A stretch of DNA of 64,000 nucleotides from Lysobacter prati. GTDB lineage: Bacteria > Pseudomonadota > Gammaproteobacteria > Xanthomonadales > Xanthomonadaceae. Below are positions 35,400 to 46,302 of this stretch, one piece after another. The DNA lies in assembly GCF_009765215.1 (NCBI RefSeq), contig NZ_VLNV01000012.1, forward strand, positions 1-64,000, given 5' to 3'. The notes below the pieces were generated by a model. That model saw only the letters and a list, made by a program, of their open reading frames with translations, had not been told where the DNA came from and searched no databases. A program made the position numbers and the translations under genes. Each line of letters starts with the position of its first letter. Positions within the stretch are counted from its first letter, which is position 1.

Positions 35400-38241
35400 G
35401 CCGTCTGCTCCTGCACGCGTCCGCTGCTCAATGCGATGCGGACCTTCTCGGCGGTCACCGGCAATTCGCGGAAGCGCAGGCCGGTGGCGTGGGCGATGGC
35501 GTTCACGATCGCCGGCACTACCGCGATCATCACCACCTCGGCCATGCCTTTGGGTGGATCGCTCGCCGACAGCGCCGGCAGCACTTCGCCGCTCTGCTTC
35601 CACACCGCGACGTCGGCCGCGCGCGGCAGCGTGTAGCGGTTGAAGTTCCAGGTGCCGTTGCCGGGACCGTCTTCGTACAACGGCAGGTACTCGTGCAGGG
35701 CGTGGCCGATGCCCATCGCCAGGCCGCCCTGCAGTTGCCCGGATACCAGCTCCGGCACGATCGGGTTGCCGCACTCGAGCACGGAGTGGTGGTTGAGCAG
35801 CTCGACCTGGCCGCTGGCAGTGTCCACCGACACCTCCGCGATCGTGCCGATGGCGCTGTAGTAAACGACGCCGGCGTTGTTGCGCTGGGTCGGCGGGTAG
35901 TGGGCGCGGGTGCGTTCGATCATGCGGTAACCATTGGCCGTCGGGGTTCCCTTGCCGTTGCTGCCGTCCGCGCCCCAGCGCAGTGCGATCGCATCCAGGG
36001 GCAGTCGCGCGTCATCGCCATCGAGCGGGAACTCCGCCTCTGCCCACTGCCAGCGATTGAACGTGTGCACGATGGCGCCCGTGGCCAGGCCCTGTTCGTA
36101 CGCCTTGCGACGATCTGCGGCAATGGCAGCCCGACCAGTCCGCCGGCCGTGAGCCGGCCATCGACCCAATGGGCGTCCTCGCGACGCACCGACAGCGGCG
36201 CCAGCTGACCGCCGCCCAATCCCTCCGCCCATATCGCCTTCGCCGCCGGCCACATGCCTTGCGTGAACAACAGTCGCGCCGCTTCGCGCGTGGCATGTCC
36301 GAAGAAGTAGGCCGAGTTGCTGGCGCTGCTGGGGCTGACGAGATTCGGAGTCCAGCGCGGATTGCCGACGTTGCGGTCCTGTTCGGATTGCTGCATCAGC
36401 CATGGGTCGCCGGTCGCGATCATCGGCAGTTCCGGCCAGGCAGTCTCGCCTGTGCGTATATCGTCGGCGGGCTTACCCAGCCACGGAATGCACAACGCGG
36501 ACTGGCTGGTGGCCATGCCGGTGCCCATGTCGACACCGATATGGCGCAGCAGCAGGCGGCCGTCGGGCGCCAGCGCCACTTCGACAAACGCAGCCTCGGC
36601 ACCGGTGCCGAAGTCCTTCTGCACGCAGCCGAAGCCGACGCCGTAATGCTTGCCCGGATGCGCGGCTTCGTACTCGCGCTTGCGCTTGTCGCGGTCGCGC
36701 CATAACGGGTGCACGCGGCAGCGGGCCAGCACTTCGTCGGCGCGCTGCGCGCCGCCGGGGATGGCGCCCTGGGTGTTCTTCATGCCGGAGGTGAACACGT
36801 TGCGCTGGCGCAGCTCGATCGGGTCGAGCCGGAGTTCGGCGGCCACCTCGTCGACCAGCATCTCGGTCGCGCCCATGCTCTGCAGCGTGCCGTAGCCGCG
36901 CGCCGAACCCGCATCGAGCGCGCGCGACGCGATCACGGTGCTGGCCAGGTCGCTGCGCGGGAAGTAATAGATCGATTGCGCGGCCGTCGCCGCGACCAGG
37001 CACACCGACGGCGAAAAGTTCTGGCGGCCGCCGCCATCACCGGTCATGTCGCCCTGGAAGATGTCGAACTTTCCGCTCTTGCGGTCGACCGCGATGCGGT
37101 AACGAATGCGGAAGCTGTGCCGTTTCAGGCTGGCCTGGAACTGCTCGTAGCGGTCGTTCGCCAGCCGCACCGGCCGGCCATCGCCGTACAGCCCGGCCAT
37201 CAGTGCATAGAACGGGAACGGATTGTGGTCCTTGGAGCCGTAGCCCACGGTGTAGCAGGGGTGCAGCACCAGGTTCTTCACGCCAAGCGCGCTCGCGGCG
37301 AGCATGCGCGGACCGTCGGTTGCGATCTCCTGTGGGGACTGGGTGGCGACCACCAGATGCAATGTCGCACTGGCGGGATCGAACCAGGCGTTGCCGTTGT
37401 CGAGCTCGAGCGCCGCGGTGTCGATCGACTGGGAGAAGTATTCGCGCTGCAGCACCAGCTGGTCATCGCCGGGCGCATCCAGCGCCGCAGCGATCGCAGC
37501 AGCGTGGGCGGCGCCCTGCGCGTCGAGCCCGCCGCGCGGATTTGCCTGCGGCCACTGCGGCCGCTTCTTGCTGTAGGCGGTCGGAAACAGTGGCGTGTCC
37601 TTGAGGCTCGAATAGGCGTCGTCGTCGAACGCCGTGGCGCCACCGACGCGCACATAACGGAACGCAGCCCACGGGTCGCGTTCCAGCGGGCCGGTGACGG
37701 CGCCGTAGCGGATGACGTCGTCGCGGAACTTGAGCGCGGTCTTGGCGGCGCGAAAGCGCGGGAAGTCGTGCCAGATCAACAACGCCACGGCGTGGCCCAG
37801 GTAGGCCGGCGTCTTGCCCTCGGGCAGCAGCATGTCGTCGCCATAGAACTGCGGGAACTGCACGCCGTCGCGTTGCAGTTCGGCGGCGGTGACGATGCGG
37901 TCGGGCCGCAGCGCATCGCCGAGGATCGACAGATCGAAGCCGGCATAGGCGCGATCGGCATGGGTGACGCGCAGCAGCATCGCGTGTGCCTGCTGGTCCG
38001 GCCAGCCTGGCAGGTCGCGGCCGCGCATGTCGAAGCTGAAGACTTTCTCGCCGGTGACCTTGGCGGTGGCATCGGTGCGGTAGCGAATCCTGCCGGTGCC
38101 CGGATCCCACGGCAGCGGCCGGTTGCGCTCTTTCTCGAACAGCGCCGCCAGCGCGGCACTGCCAGGTGCCGCGATATACACGCTGATGCCCGCGACCACG
38201 CTGCATTTGAGGAAGTCGCGACGACTGACGCGGGCTGGCAT
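35396..38241 (-). pseudogene. Molybdopterin-binding large subunit, interrupted by a frameshift
   Basis: This is the catalytic subunit of a xanthine dehydrogenase-family molybdenum hydroxylase, of the periplasmic aldehyde/isoquinoline oxidoreductase type. It starts with a twin-arginine signal SRRDFLKCSVVAG. Reading continues through DMGTGMATSQSALCIPW to LPLPQIVA near 36107, where the frame breaks. The protein resumes in the next frame as KAYEQGLATGAIVHTFNRW and runs to a normal C-terminus. A missing base around 36107-36108 explains it. All the rest is intact and coupled to the subunit genes, so the break is either recent or a sequencing error. Confidence 0.85.
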
Positions 38242-38330
38242 GGGTGGCGCTCCGGCTGGCCTGTGGCGGATGGTAACCACAGTGGCCGGAGCGCCGTGTC
38301 GCCGGCGCGTGAGGGTTGGCTACCCCGTGG

Positions 38331-39731
<1,401 letters not shown>

Positions 39732-39846
39732 GTGGGACTACTCCGGCGGGATGCGCACTGACAATCCGGCTATTCTACGCGCCCCGGCAGGTCGGCCCGG
39801 CCATACCCTGCCGAATGCCGATGCCCGGAACAGTGAGCGATTGCCA

Positions 39847-40125
39847 ATGCCCCATTCCCTGCACGACTCGATCCCTGCCGCCGCACCGGCGTTGACGCTG
39901 TTCCAGCGCGACGACTGCCATCTGTGCGATCTGGCGCTGGAGGTGCTCGCGATGGCGCGCGCCCCTGAATTCGAGAGCGTGTTCATCGATGCCGACGACG
40001 GCCTGGAGCAGCGCTACGGCGTGCGCGTGCCAGTCCTGCGTGACGAAGGCCGCGGCATCGAGCTGGACTGGCCGTTCGACGTCGAGCGGCTGCAGGCGTT
40101 CCTTGCCGTGGAATCGCCGGCGTAG
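39847..40125 (+). CDS. Glutaredoxin-like thioredoxin-fold protein
   Basis: A 92-residue cytoplasmic protein of the glutaredoxin family 2 (DUF836-like) type. ALTLFQRDDCHLCDLA gives a CHLC redox motif (C24, C27), and RYGVRVPVLRDEG contains the cis-Pro. The role is probably a thiol-disulfide exchange of unknown target. The start ATG at 39847 is chosen because the upstream in-frame sequence is antisense to sdaA. Its stop codon lies at the edge of a palindrome. Confidence 0.88.
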   Translation: MPHSLHDSIPAAAPALTLFQRDDCHLCDLALEVLAMARAPEFESVFIDADDGLEQRYGVRVPVLRDEGRGIELDWPFDVERLQAFLAVESPA

Positions 40126-40141
40126 GAGCGAGCTCGCTCCT
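40124..40141. repeat. Short dispersed palindrome between convergent genes
   Basis: AGGAGCGAGCTCGCTCCT, perfectly self-complementary over 18 bases, overlapping the last bases of the thioredoxin-fold gene. This is the common pseudomonad/xanthomonad GTAGGAGCGAGC-type repeat. It may act as a terminator for the convergent pair. Confidence 0.7.
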
Positions 40142-40157
40142 GCACACACGGTCGGGA

Positions 40158-40730
40158 TTACTTGACCGGGGCGAAGACGACCTTGGTGCTGATCGCCACT
40201 TCGTTCGGGATCAGCACCGTATCGGCCCAGTCGCCGCCGCCCACGCCGAAGTCCAGGCGCTTGACCGTGGCCTTGCCGTTGAGCACCGGCTGCGCACCCG
40301 GGGTCCAGGTGAAGGTCAGCGTGACCGGCTTGTTGACGCCGCGCAGGCTCAGCGAGCCGTCGGCTGCGTACTGGTTGCCGCCGAGGCTGCGGAACTTCGT
40401 CGCGGTGTAGCGCGCCTGCGGAAACTTGCCGGACGCAAAGAAGTCGCTGCCCTTCAACGCATCGTCGCGATCGGTGTTGGCCGTGGTCGCCGACGCCAGC
40501 GGGATGGTCACATCGAGCTTGGCCGTGGCCAGCTGCGCCGGGTCGAAGCTGAACTTGCTGACGAATCCGGGGAACTTGCCCGTGAAGACTTCGCCTTCGT
40601 ACTTGCTGGCGAAGGTCAGGGTGGAGCCTGCGGCCTGCAGGTAGTCGGCGGCGAACGACGGCGCGGCCACCAGCACGGCGGCGGCGGTCGCGGCGGCCAG
40701 GGTGAAGCGCCTCATGGCATGGATCGACAT
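40158..40730 (-). CDS. YceI family periplasmic protein, second of two
   Basis: A 190-residue exported lipocalin-like protein. After the signal peptide (TLAAATAAAVLVAAPSFA) comes the YceI fold with GSTLTFASKYEGEVFTGKFPG, SDFFASGKFPQARYTAT, GSLSLRGVNKPVTLTFTW and a C-terminal VAISTKVVFAPVK. Family members bind isoprenoid lipids such as ubiquinone precursors. The start Met (40730) overlaps the b561 stop by one base (TGATG). A second Met at 40715 (MRRFTL) is possible. It is the last gene of a YceI-b561-YceI operon. Confidence 0.93.
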   Translation of the reverse strand: MSIHAMRRFTLAAATAAAVLVAAPSFAADYLQAAGSTLTFASKYEGEVFTGKFPGFVSKFSFDPAQLATAKLDVTIPLASATTANTDRDDALKGSDFFASGKFPQARYTATKFRSLGGNQYAADGSLSLRGVNKPVTLTFTWTPGAQPVLNGKATVKRLDFGVGGGDWADTVLIPNEVAISTKVVFAPVK

Positions 40731-41311
40731 CAACGGATCTCCGGAACGGGGGAGGAGGCGCGGCGACGGCCCGGGAGCATCCGGGACAAGGTGTCGTCGT
40801 GCTGGAACAGGTGGTGGTACAGCGCCGCCGCCGCGTGCACGGCAACCAGCGCGATCAGGATCCAGAACAGCCATTCGTGCCAGTCACGCACCAGCGGCTG
40901 CAGTTGCTGGCTGGGCGCGGCGATCTTGGGCATCTTGAACAGTCCGAACCAGCGCATCGGACGCAGGCCGCTGACCGAGTCGTACAGCCAGCCCGACAGC
41001 GGCACGGCGAAGGTCAATGCATACAGCAGGCCGTGGGTGACGGTGGCGACGCGATGCTGCCAGTGCGGTGTTCCGCTCACGGCCTGCGGCGCACCGGCGA
41101 ACAGGCGCCACATCAGGCGCAGCACCATCAGCGCCAGCACGGTGATGCCGAACGACTTGTGCAGGTCGTAGACCCAGAAGTAGCGCGGCGACTTGGGCAG
41201 CTCAACCATCACCAGGCCGATCACGCCCAGGCCCAGGATCAACAGCACGATCAGCCAGTGCAGCAACTGGCTGATGGAGCCCCAGCGGGCGGCGGTGTTC
41301 TTCAGGGTCAT
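40730..41311 (-). CDS. Cytochrome b561
   Basis: A 193-residue four-helix di-heme membrane protein of the CybB type. The first helix has SQLLHWLIVLLILGLGVIGL. Heme-ligand His candidates occur in LHKSFGI, THGLLYALTFAVPLSGWL and VHAAAALYHHLFQHD. It is thought to shuttle electrons between quinol and periplasmic acceptors such as superoxide. Start and stop overlap the flanking YceI genes, so the three proteins probably work together. Confidence 0.95.
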   Translation of the reverse strand: MTLKNTAARWGSISQLLHWLIVLLILGLGVIGLVMVELPKSPRYFWVYDLHKSFGITVLALMVLRLMWRLFAGAPQAVSGTPHWQHRVATVTHGLLYALTFAVPLSGWLYDSVSGLRPMRWFGLFKMPKIAAPSQQLQPLVRDWHEWLFWILIALVAVHAAAALYHHLFQHDDTLSRMLPGRRRASSPVPEIR

Positions 41312-42039
41312 GGGGTAGTTTCCGGAGCGGGTTCCTGGGTAGCCGGCTCCTGCGGGACAGGTTCCGTGGTCGCCGGCTCGGTGGACGGCGATGCATCCTC
41401 GGCCGGCGGCGCGACCTCATCGGCCGGCTCGCCCGCGCCGCGGTCGCGCAGCGCTTCGGCCTCGATGCGCAGATCGACGCGATCACCGATCACGTTCTTC
41501 CAGGCGGTCATGCCGAACTCGGCGCGGCTGAGCGTTGCCGTCGCCGAGAACCCGGCGGTGCGGTGGAACGGCGGCAACGGATGGCGCTTGACCGCATTGA
41601 GGGTCACGTCCATGCACAGCGGCTTGGTCACGCCGCGCAGGGTCAGTTCGCCGCAGACCTTGGCGTGGTCGGCATCGACCGGCTCGACGCTGGAGGAGAC
41701 GAAGTGCGCCTGCGGATGATGCTCGGCGTCGACCAGGTTGGTCGCCAGCACCGCCTTGTTCCACTTGGCATCGCCCAGGTCCAGGCGCTGCAGCGGCACC
41801 TGCACGTCGAGGCGCGCCGACTTCCAGTCGTCGCGGTCGAACACCAGCGTGCCGGTGCTGCCCGAGACCGTGCCCAGCGCATGCGAGAACCCGGCATGCT
41901 CGACCGCGAACATCACCCGGGTGTGCACCGGGTCGAGCGACCAGGTCTGCGGTGGCGCGGCCATTGCCAGCCCCGGCACCATGCCAAGCACGGCGAGCAC
42001 GGCGGTCCGGAAGATCCTTGGCATCGGGCTGGGGCGCAT
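41308..42039 (-). CDS. YceI family periplasmic protein with acidic Pro-rich tail
   Basis: A 243-residue exported YceI protein. Signal peptide, then TWSLDPVHTRVMFAVEHAGFSHALG, GELTLRGVTKPL and EFGMTAWKNVIGDRVDLRIEAEA. After about residue 200 it carries a low-complexity tail rich in Pro, Glu, Thr and Ala with PATTEP/PATQEP-like repeats. Most YceI proteins have no such tail, and the second YceI gene at 40158 lacks it. The start at 42039 is taken, though Met at 42024 (MPRIFR) is also plausible. It heads the operon and overlaps b561 by ATGA. Confidence 0.9.
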   Translation of the reverse strand: MRPSPMPRIFRTAVLAVLGMVPGLAMAAPPQTWSLDPVHTRVMFAVEHAGFSHALGTVSGSTGTLVFDRDDWKSARLDVQVPLQRLDLGDAKWNKAVLATNLVDAEHHPQAHFVSSSVEPVDADHAKVCGELTLRGVTKPLCMDVTLNAVKRHPLPPFHRTAGFSATATLSRAEFGMTAWKNVIGDRVDLRIEAEALRDRGAGEPADEVAPPAEDASPSTEPATTEPVPQEPATQEPAPETTP

Positions 42040-42212
42040 GGCGGGCGGTTCCGGAAGGCGAATCCAAGGCAGCGATTCTAGGCGCAGCCAGGTGAACGGG
42101 TCCGTGGACAGCCGCAACGGATCGTTGCAGGCGCCGGGCGGGGTCAGCGGACTTGCGCTGCAACAGCGCTTCGCCCAGCCTAGCGGTGGGGACAGGAAGC
42201 CGGAAAGGGGCA

Positions 42213-45200
42213 ATGCGGACACCAGCAATCCCGACAGTGATGCTTGCGTTGTTGCTGGCGTGCACAACCCTCGTACCTGCCAAGGCCGCCATCCCGGAGA
42301 CCCCGAGGCCGCGCCAGATCACCGTGGCCGACGGCCTGCCGTCGAACCGCATCAACGGCATCACCGAAGACCACAACGGCTACCTGTGGATCGCCACCAG
42401 CGACGGGCTGGCGCGCTACGACGGCATCGGCTTCCGCATCTGGCGCGCCGAACACGGCCTGCGCGACAACTTCGTCTGGGCGGTCCACGTCGATGCGCGC
42501 AACCGCGTCTGGATCGGCACCAGCCAGTCGGGGCTGGCGATGCTCGACGCCGACCGCAAGCAGTTCCGCTACTTCAACCGCAGCAACACACCGCAGATGG
42601 GCAGCGACACGGTGTGGGCGGTGACCTCCACGCCCGACGGCGCGATCTGGTTCGGCACCTCTTTCGGCGGCCTGCATCGCCTTGATGCCGACGGCAAGGT
42701 CACGCGCTACATGCCGCGGCCCGGTGACCCGCGCAGCCTGCCCGATGCCGAGGTCGGGCAACTGGTGGTGGCGCCCAATGGCAGCCTGTGGGCCGGTACC
42801 AAGGGTGGCGTCGCGCGCTGGACCGGACACGACTTCGAGCGGCTGCCGTCGAACGCGCTGAGTTCGCCGCTGGTCAACGGCATCACCGCCGAATCCGATG
42901 GCACGCTCTGGTTCGCCACGCCGCGCGGCGTCGGCGTTCGTCATGTCGACGGCAGTGTTTCGGCGACGCCGTGGGCGGACGCGGGGATGAAGGACTCGAT
43001 CCTGCATGTGCTGCTGCGCGACCGCAGCGGCATGTACTGGTTCGACGTGCCGCAAGGACTGGGTCGCGACGAGCACGGCAAGTTGAGCGTCGTGCCGCTC
43101 TACAGCGGCACCGCGCAGGGACTGGTGCGCCCGGGCTGGGTCGGTGCCTACCAGGACCGCGAAGGCGGCCTGTGGTTCGCCAGCAGCAGCAATGGCTTGT
43201 GGTACCTGGCCGCGAACTGGCGCCAGTTCGCGGTCATGTCGCGCCGGATCGACGACACCACTTCGCTTGCCAACGCGCACGTTCGCGGCGTTGCGCCCTC
43301 CGCCGACGGTGCGATGTGGCTGGTGGGCAGCGGTGGCGTCCTCGATCGTCTCGATCCCGACAGTGGCTCAGTCACCCACGTCGTTCGTGACGTCGGCGAT
43401 GGCTACATCCTTTCGCACGTGCTGGAGGACCGGTCCGGCACGGTCTGGGTGAGTTGCGTCGGCGGCATCGCGCGCATTGAAGCAGGCACGCACCGGCTGC
43501 GTCGCTGGAACGTGGATGACAAGAACGATCCGGCGCCGGCGGGCGAGAGCAAGCTGGTGCAGACCGGCGACGGCATGATCTGGCTGATCACCGAGGATGG
43601 CGTGATGCAGGTGCGCTCGCCCGATGGCCGCATCAGTGAATCGCTGCTCCCAGGTGCCGACATCGGTCTGGACAGTGACGTCTTCATCGAGCAGGCCGGA
43701 CTCGGTCCGGACGGTGCCCTGTGGCTGGCCGGCAGCAATGGCATGTCGCGCTGGAACTCTGGGAAGCACCGTTTCGAGCCGATCCCGGGTGCCGGACCGG
43801 AACGTGTCCATGGCTTCGCCGCCGATGCCCGCGGCCAGGTCTGGCTGGCGCGACTGGGCGAACTGCAGGCCTATCGCTGGGCCGGTGGCACGTTGCAGCG
43901 GCAATGGCGCATGGGCACCGACGACGGCCTGCCGCTGGTCGCGGCCGGTGGCTTGAGCGTGGATGCCGCCGGCATCGTCTGGGTGTCGAGTGTGCGCGGC
44001 CTGACCCGTGTCGATCCGGAAAAGCGCGCGGTGCGCGTGTATGGCGTGCGCGACGGCCTGCCCAGCCAGGAGTTCGACATCGCGCCGGTGAGCAGCCCGC
44101 GCGACGGCAAGATCCTGGTCGGCAGCCCCGAGGGCCTGGTCCTCTTCGACCCGACGACGGTTCGGCCGAACACGCAGGCGCCGCACCTGGTGATCGAGAG
44201 CATCGATGCCCGTCGCAACGACCGGCGCGTCACGTTCTTCCCGGCGCGGCCGTTCGAGATCCGCCACGACGACCGCGACCTGCGCATCGTCGCGCGGCTG
44301 TTGTCGTTCAATGACGCCCGCAACCACGCCTACCGGTTTCGCCTGGCCGGCTACGACAACAACTGGGTCGACGTTGGTTCGGTCGGCGAGCGCGTCTTCT
44401 CGCAGCTCAAGCCGGGCAAGTACGAACTGCAGGTGGCCGCGCGCACCGCCGACAACGTCTGGTCGCGGGCGCAGACGATTGCTTTCACCGTGGCCGCGCC
44501 CTGGTGGCAGACCTGGGCCGCGATCGCCGGGTTCGTGGGTCTGGCGGCGCTGCTCGGCTGGTGGCTGGCCGACGCCTACCGTCGCCGCCTCAAGCGCCGG
44601 CACGACTGGCAACTGGCCCAGCAGGAACGCGAACTGGCCAAGCAGGCCTCGCTGGCCAAGACCCAGTTCCTGGCCACGCTCGGCCACGAGGTGCGCACGC
44701 CGATGACTGGCGTGCTGGGCATGAGCGAGTTGCTGCTGGACACACCGCTCGATGGCCGTCAACGCGGGTACGTCGACTCGATCCGTCGCGCCGGACGTCA
44801 TTTGCTGCGCCTGGTCAACGATGCACTGGACCTGGCGCGAATCGAGTCGGGCCGGCTCGAGCTGGCCGATGCGCCGTTTGCATTGCACGGCATCGTCGAC
44901 GAGGCCGCCTCACTGATGGCGCCGCTGGCGCAGCAGCGCGGGCTGGTGTTCAACACCGACCTCGGCGCCGACGCGCCGGCCGGACTGCGCGGCGATGCCA
45001 ATCGCGTCTGCCAGATCCTGCTCAACCTGCTCGGCAACGCGATCAAGTTCACCGAAAAGGGTTCGGTATCGCTGCGCGTGTCTGCGTTGTCCCCGCACGG
45101 CGTTCGCTTCGAAGTGACTGACACCGGCCCGGGCATCAGCGAGGAACAACTGGCACGCCTGTTCCGGCGCTTCGAGCAGGCCGAAGGTGCACGAACGGCC

Positions 45201-45749
45201 GCGCGCTACGGCGGCAGCGGCCTGGGCCTGGCGATCTGCCAGGAACTGGCCGAGGCGATGGGCGGTGGCATCCGCGTCGAGAGCAAGCCGGGCGAGGGTG
45301 CGCGTTTCATCGTCGACCTGCCGCTCGCCGAAGCCGCGGCGCCCGCCGCGCACGATGGCGGCGAGGCGTTGCTTGCCTCCCGTGGCGGCCCGCTGACATT
45401 GCTTCTGGTGGAGGACGACCCGACCGTTGCCGAAGTCATCATCGGCCTTCTGCGTGCGCAGGGGCATCGCGTCACGCACGCCGCGCATGGCCTGTCGGCG
45501 CTGAGCGAAGCGGCGACGGCGTCGTTCGACGCAGCGCTGCTCGACCTTGACCTGCCCGGCATGGATGGCCTTGCCCTGGCCGAGTACTTGCGCGCGCAGG
45601 GCTTCAGCCGGCCGTTGCTGGCGATCACCGCGCGCGCGGATGCCGATGCCGAGCCGCAAGCGACCGCGGCGGGCTTCCATGGGTTCCTGCGCAAGCCGGT
45701 GACGGGGGCGATGCTGGCCGGCCTGCTCGAGGGCGTGCCGCGCCGGTAG
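42213..45749 (+). CDS. Hybrid sensor histidine kinase with two-component propeller domain
   Basis: A 1178-residue one-protein sensory system. A signal peptide (VMLALLLACTTLVPAKA) precedes two seven-bladed-type propeller stretches of Reg_prop repeats (for example ITEDHNGYLWIATSDGLAR, ARNRVWIGTSQSGL). A Y_Y_Y domain ends with YELQVAARTADNVWS. One membrane helix lies at about 762-785. The histidine kinase follows with GHEVRTPMTGVLG (H825), LNLLGNAIKFTEKG and GGSGLGLAICQE. A receiver domain ends the protein with LLDLDLPGMDG (D1111). No output regulator gene is adjacent. The start is set at 42213 by GGAAAGGGG. Confidence 0.94.
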   Translation: MRTPAIPTVMLALLLACTTLVPAKAAIPETPRPRQITVADGLPSNRINGITEDHNGYLWIATSDGLARYDGIGFRIWRAEHGLRDNFVWAVHVDARNRVWIGTSQSGLAMLDADRKQFRYFNRSNTPQMGSDTVWAVTSTPDGAIWFGTSFGGLHRLDADGKVTRYMPRPGDPRSLPDAEVGQLVVAPNGSLWAGTKGGVARWTGHDFERLPSNALSSPLVNGITAESDGTLWFATPRGVGVRHVDGSVSATPWADAGMKDSILHVLLRDRSGMYWFDVPQGLGRDEHGKLSVVPLYSGTAQGLVRPGWVGAYQDREGGLWFASSSNGLWYLAANWRQFAVMSRRIDDTTSLANAHVRGVAPSADGAMWLVGSGGVLDRLDPDSGSVTHVVRDVGDGYILSHVLEDRSGTVWVSCVGGIARIEAGTHRLRRWNVDDKNDPAPAGESKLVQTGDGMIWLITEDGVMQVRSPDGRISESLLPGADIGLDSDVFIEQAGLGPDGALWLAGSNGMSRWNSGKHRFEPIPGAGPERVHGFAADARGQVWLARLGELQAYRWAGGTLQRQWRMGTDDGLPLVAAGGLSVDAAGIVWVSSVRGLTRVDPEKRAVRVYGVRDGLPSQEFDIAPVSSPRDGKILVGSPEGLVLFDPTTVRPNTQAPHLVIESIDARRNDRRVTFFPARPFEIRHDDRDLRIVARLLSFNDARNHAYRFRLAGYDNNWVDVGSVGERVFSQLKPGKYELQVAARTADNVWSRAQTIAFTVAAPWWQTWAAIAGFVGLAALLGWWLADAYRRRLKRRHDWQLAQQERELAKQASLAKTQFLATLGHEVRTPMTGVLGMSELLLDTPLDGRQRGYVDSIRRAGRHLLRLVNDALDLARIESGRLELADAPFALHGIVDEAASLMAPLAQQRGLVFNTDLGADAPAGLRGDANRVCQILLNLLGNAIKFTEKGSVSLRVSALSPHGVRFEVTDTGPGISEEQLARLFRRFEQAEGARTAARYGGSGLGLAICQELAEAMGGGIRVESKPGEGARFIVDLPLAEAAAPAAHDGGEALLASRGGPLTLLLVEDDPTVAEVIIGLLRAQGHRVTHAAHGLSALSEAATASFDAALLDLDLPGMDGLALAEYLRAQGFSRPLLAITARADADAEPQATAAGFHGFLRKPVTGAMLAGLLEGVPRR

Positions 45750-46302
45750 CAAAATCCGGATAGCGAAGCGACAAGACAGTCGCGACGCTCATGGGCCCCG
45801 GATGGAAGTGATCCAGATGAGAGCCCTGTTCGTCGTCGGCGCGTGCGCCGCATTGCTGCAAAGCCCACCCGCGAGTGCGGACTGCACACTGGCCTTCGCA
45901 CCGCCCGCGGTCCGGCAGGCTGCCGGGGAGCACTACTACCGATCGCCCAAGCGTGATTCGACACCACCCGGTCGTCTTCCATCGGCAGATCGACGCGAGG
46001 AGGCCGGCGATTCGCAATCCGGCGATGGCCAGAGCCGCGATCACCGTGACAGCGGAACGCTGCGCCTCCAGTCCGGCAGCCAATCGATCGACACGCAGCG
46101 CTGAAAGTCGTTGCCTTGTTGACCGGGCGCGGCGCGCGTTACGCTCATGACCTGAAACGTACCTCACAGACCCGACGTGGGCGAAACTGGCTTGAACCTC
46201 CTGGAGCACCAGGCACTCCCCGAAATCACGTTTGACGCTCGCTCGACGCCCGGTTCTCCGCGCGGGTCGTCGCCTGCACGATAGGGCACCGAGAAAACCA
46301 AC
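45750..46302. other. Gene-poor gap, possibly decayed
   Basis: In these 553 bases I see only one short plus-strand frame at 45817-46104. It begins like a signal peptide (MRALFVVGACAALLQSPPASA) but then becomes low-complexity charged sequence. No family resemblance, hairpin or repeat stands out. The frame may be the remnant of an exported protein gene. Confidence 0.5.

Noticed and set aside
35396-38241. Programmed ribosomal frameshifting in the molybdenum hydroxylase gene
   Set aside because: No slippery heptamer or downstream pseudoknot is evident at 36107, and enzymes of this family are not known to use recoding.
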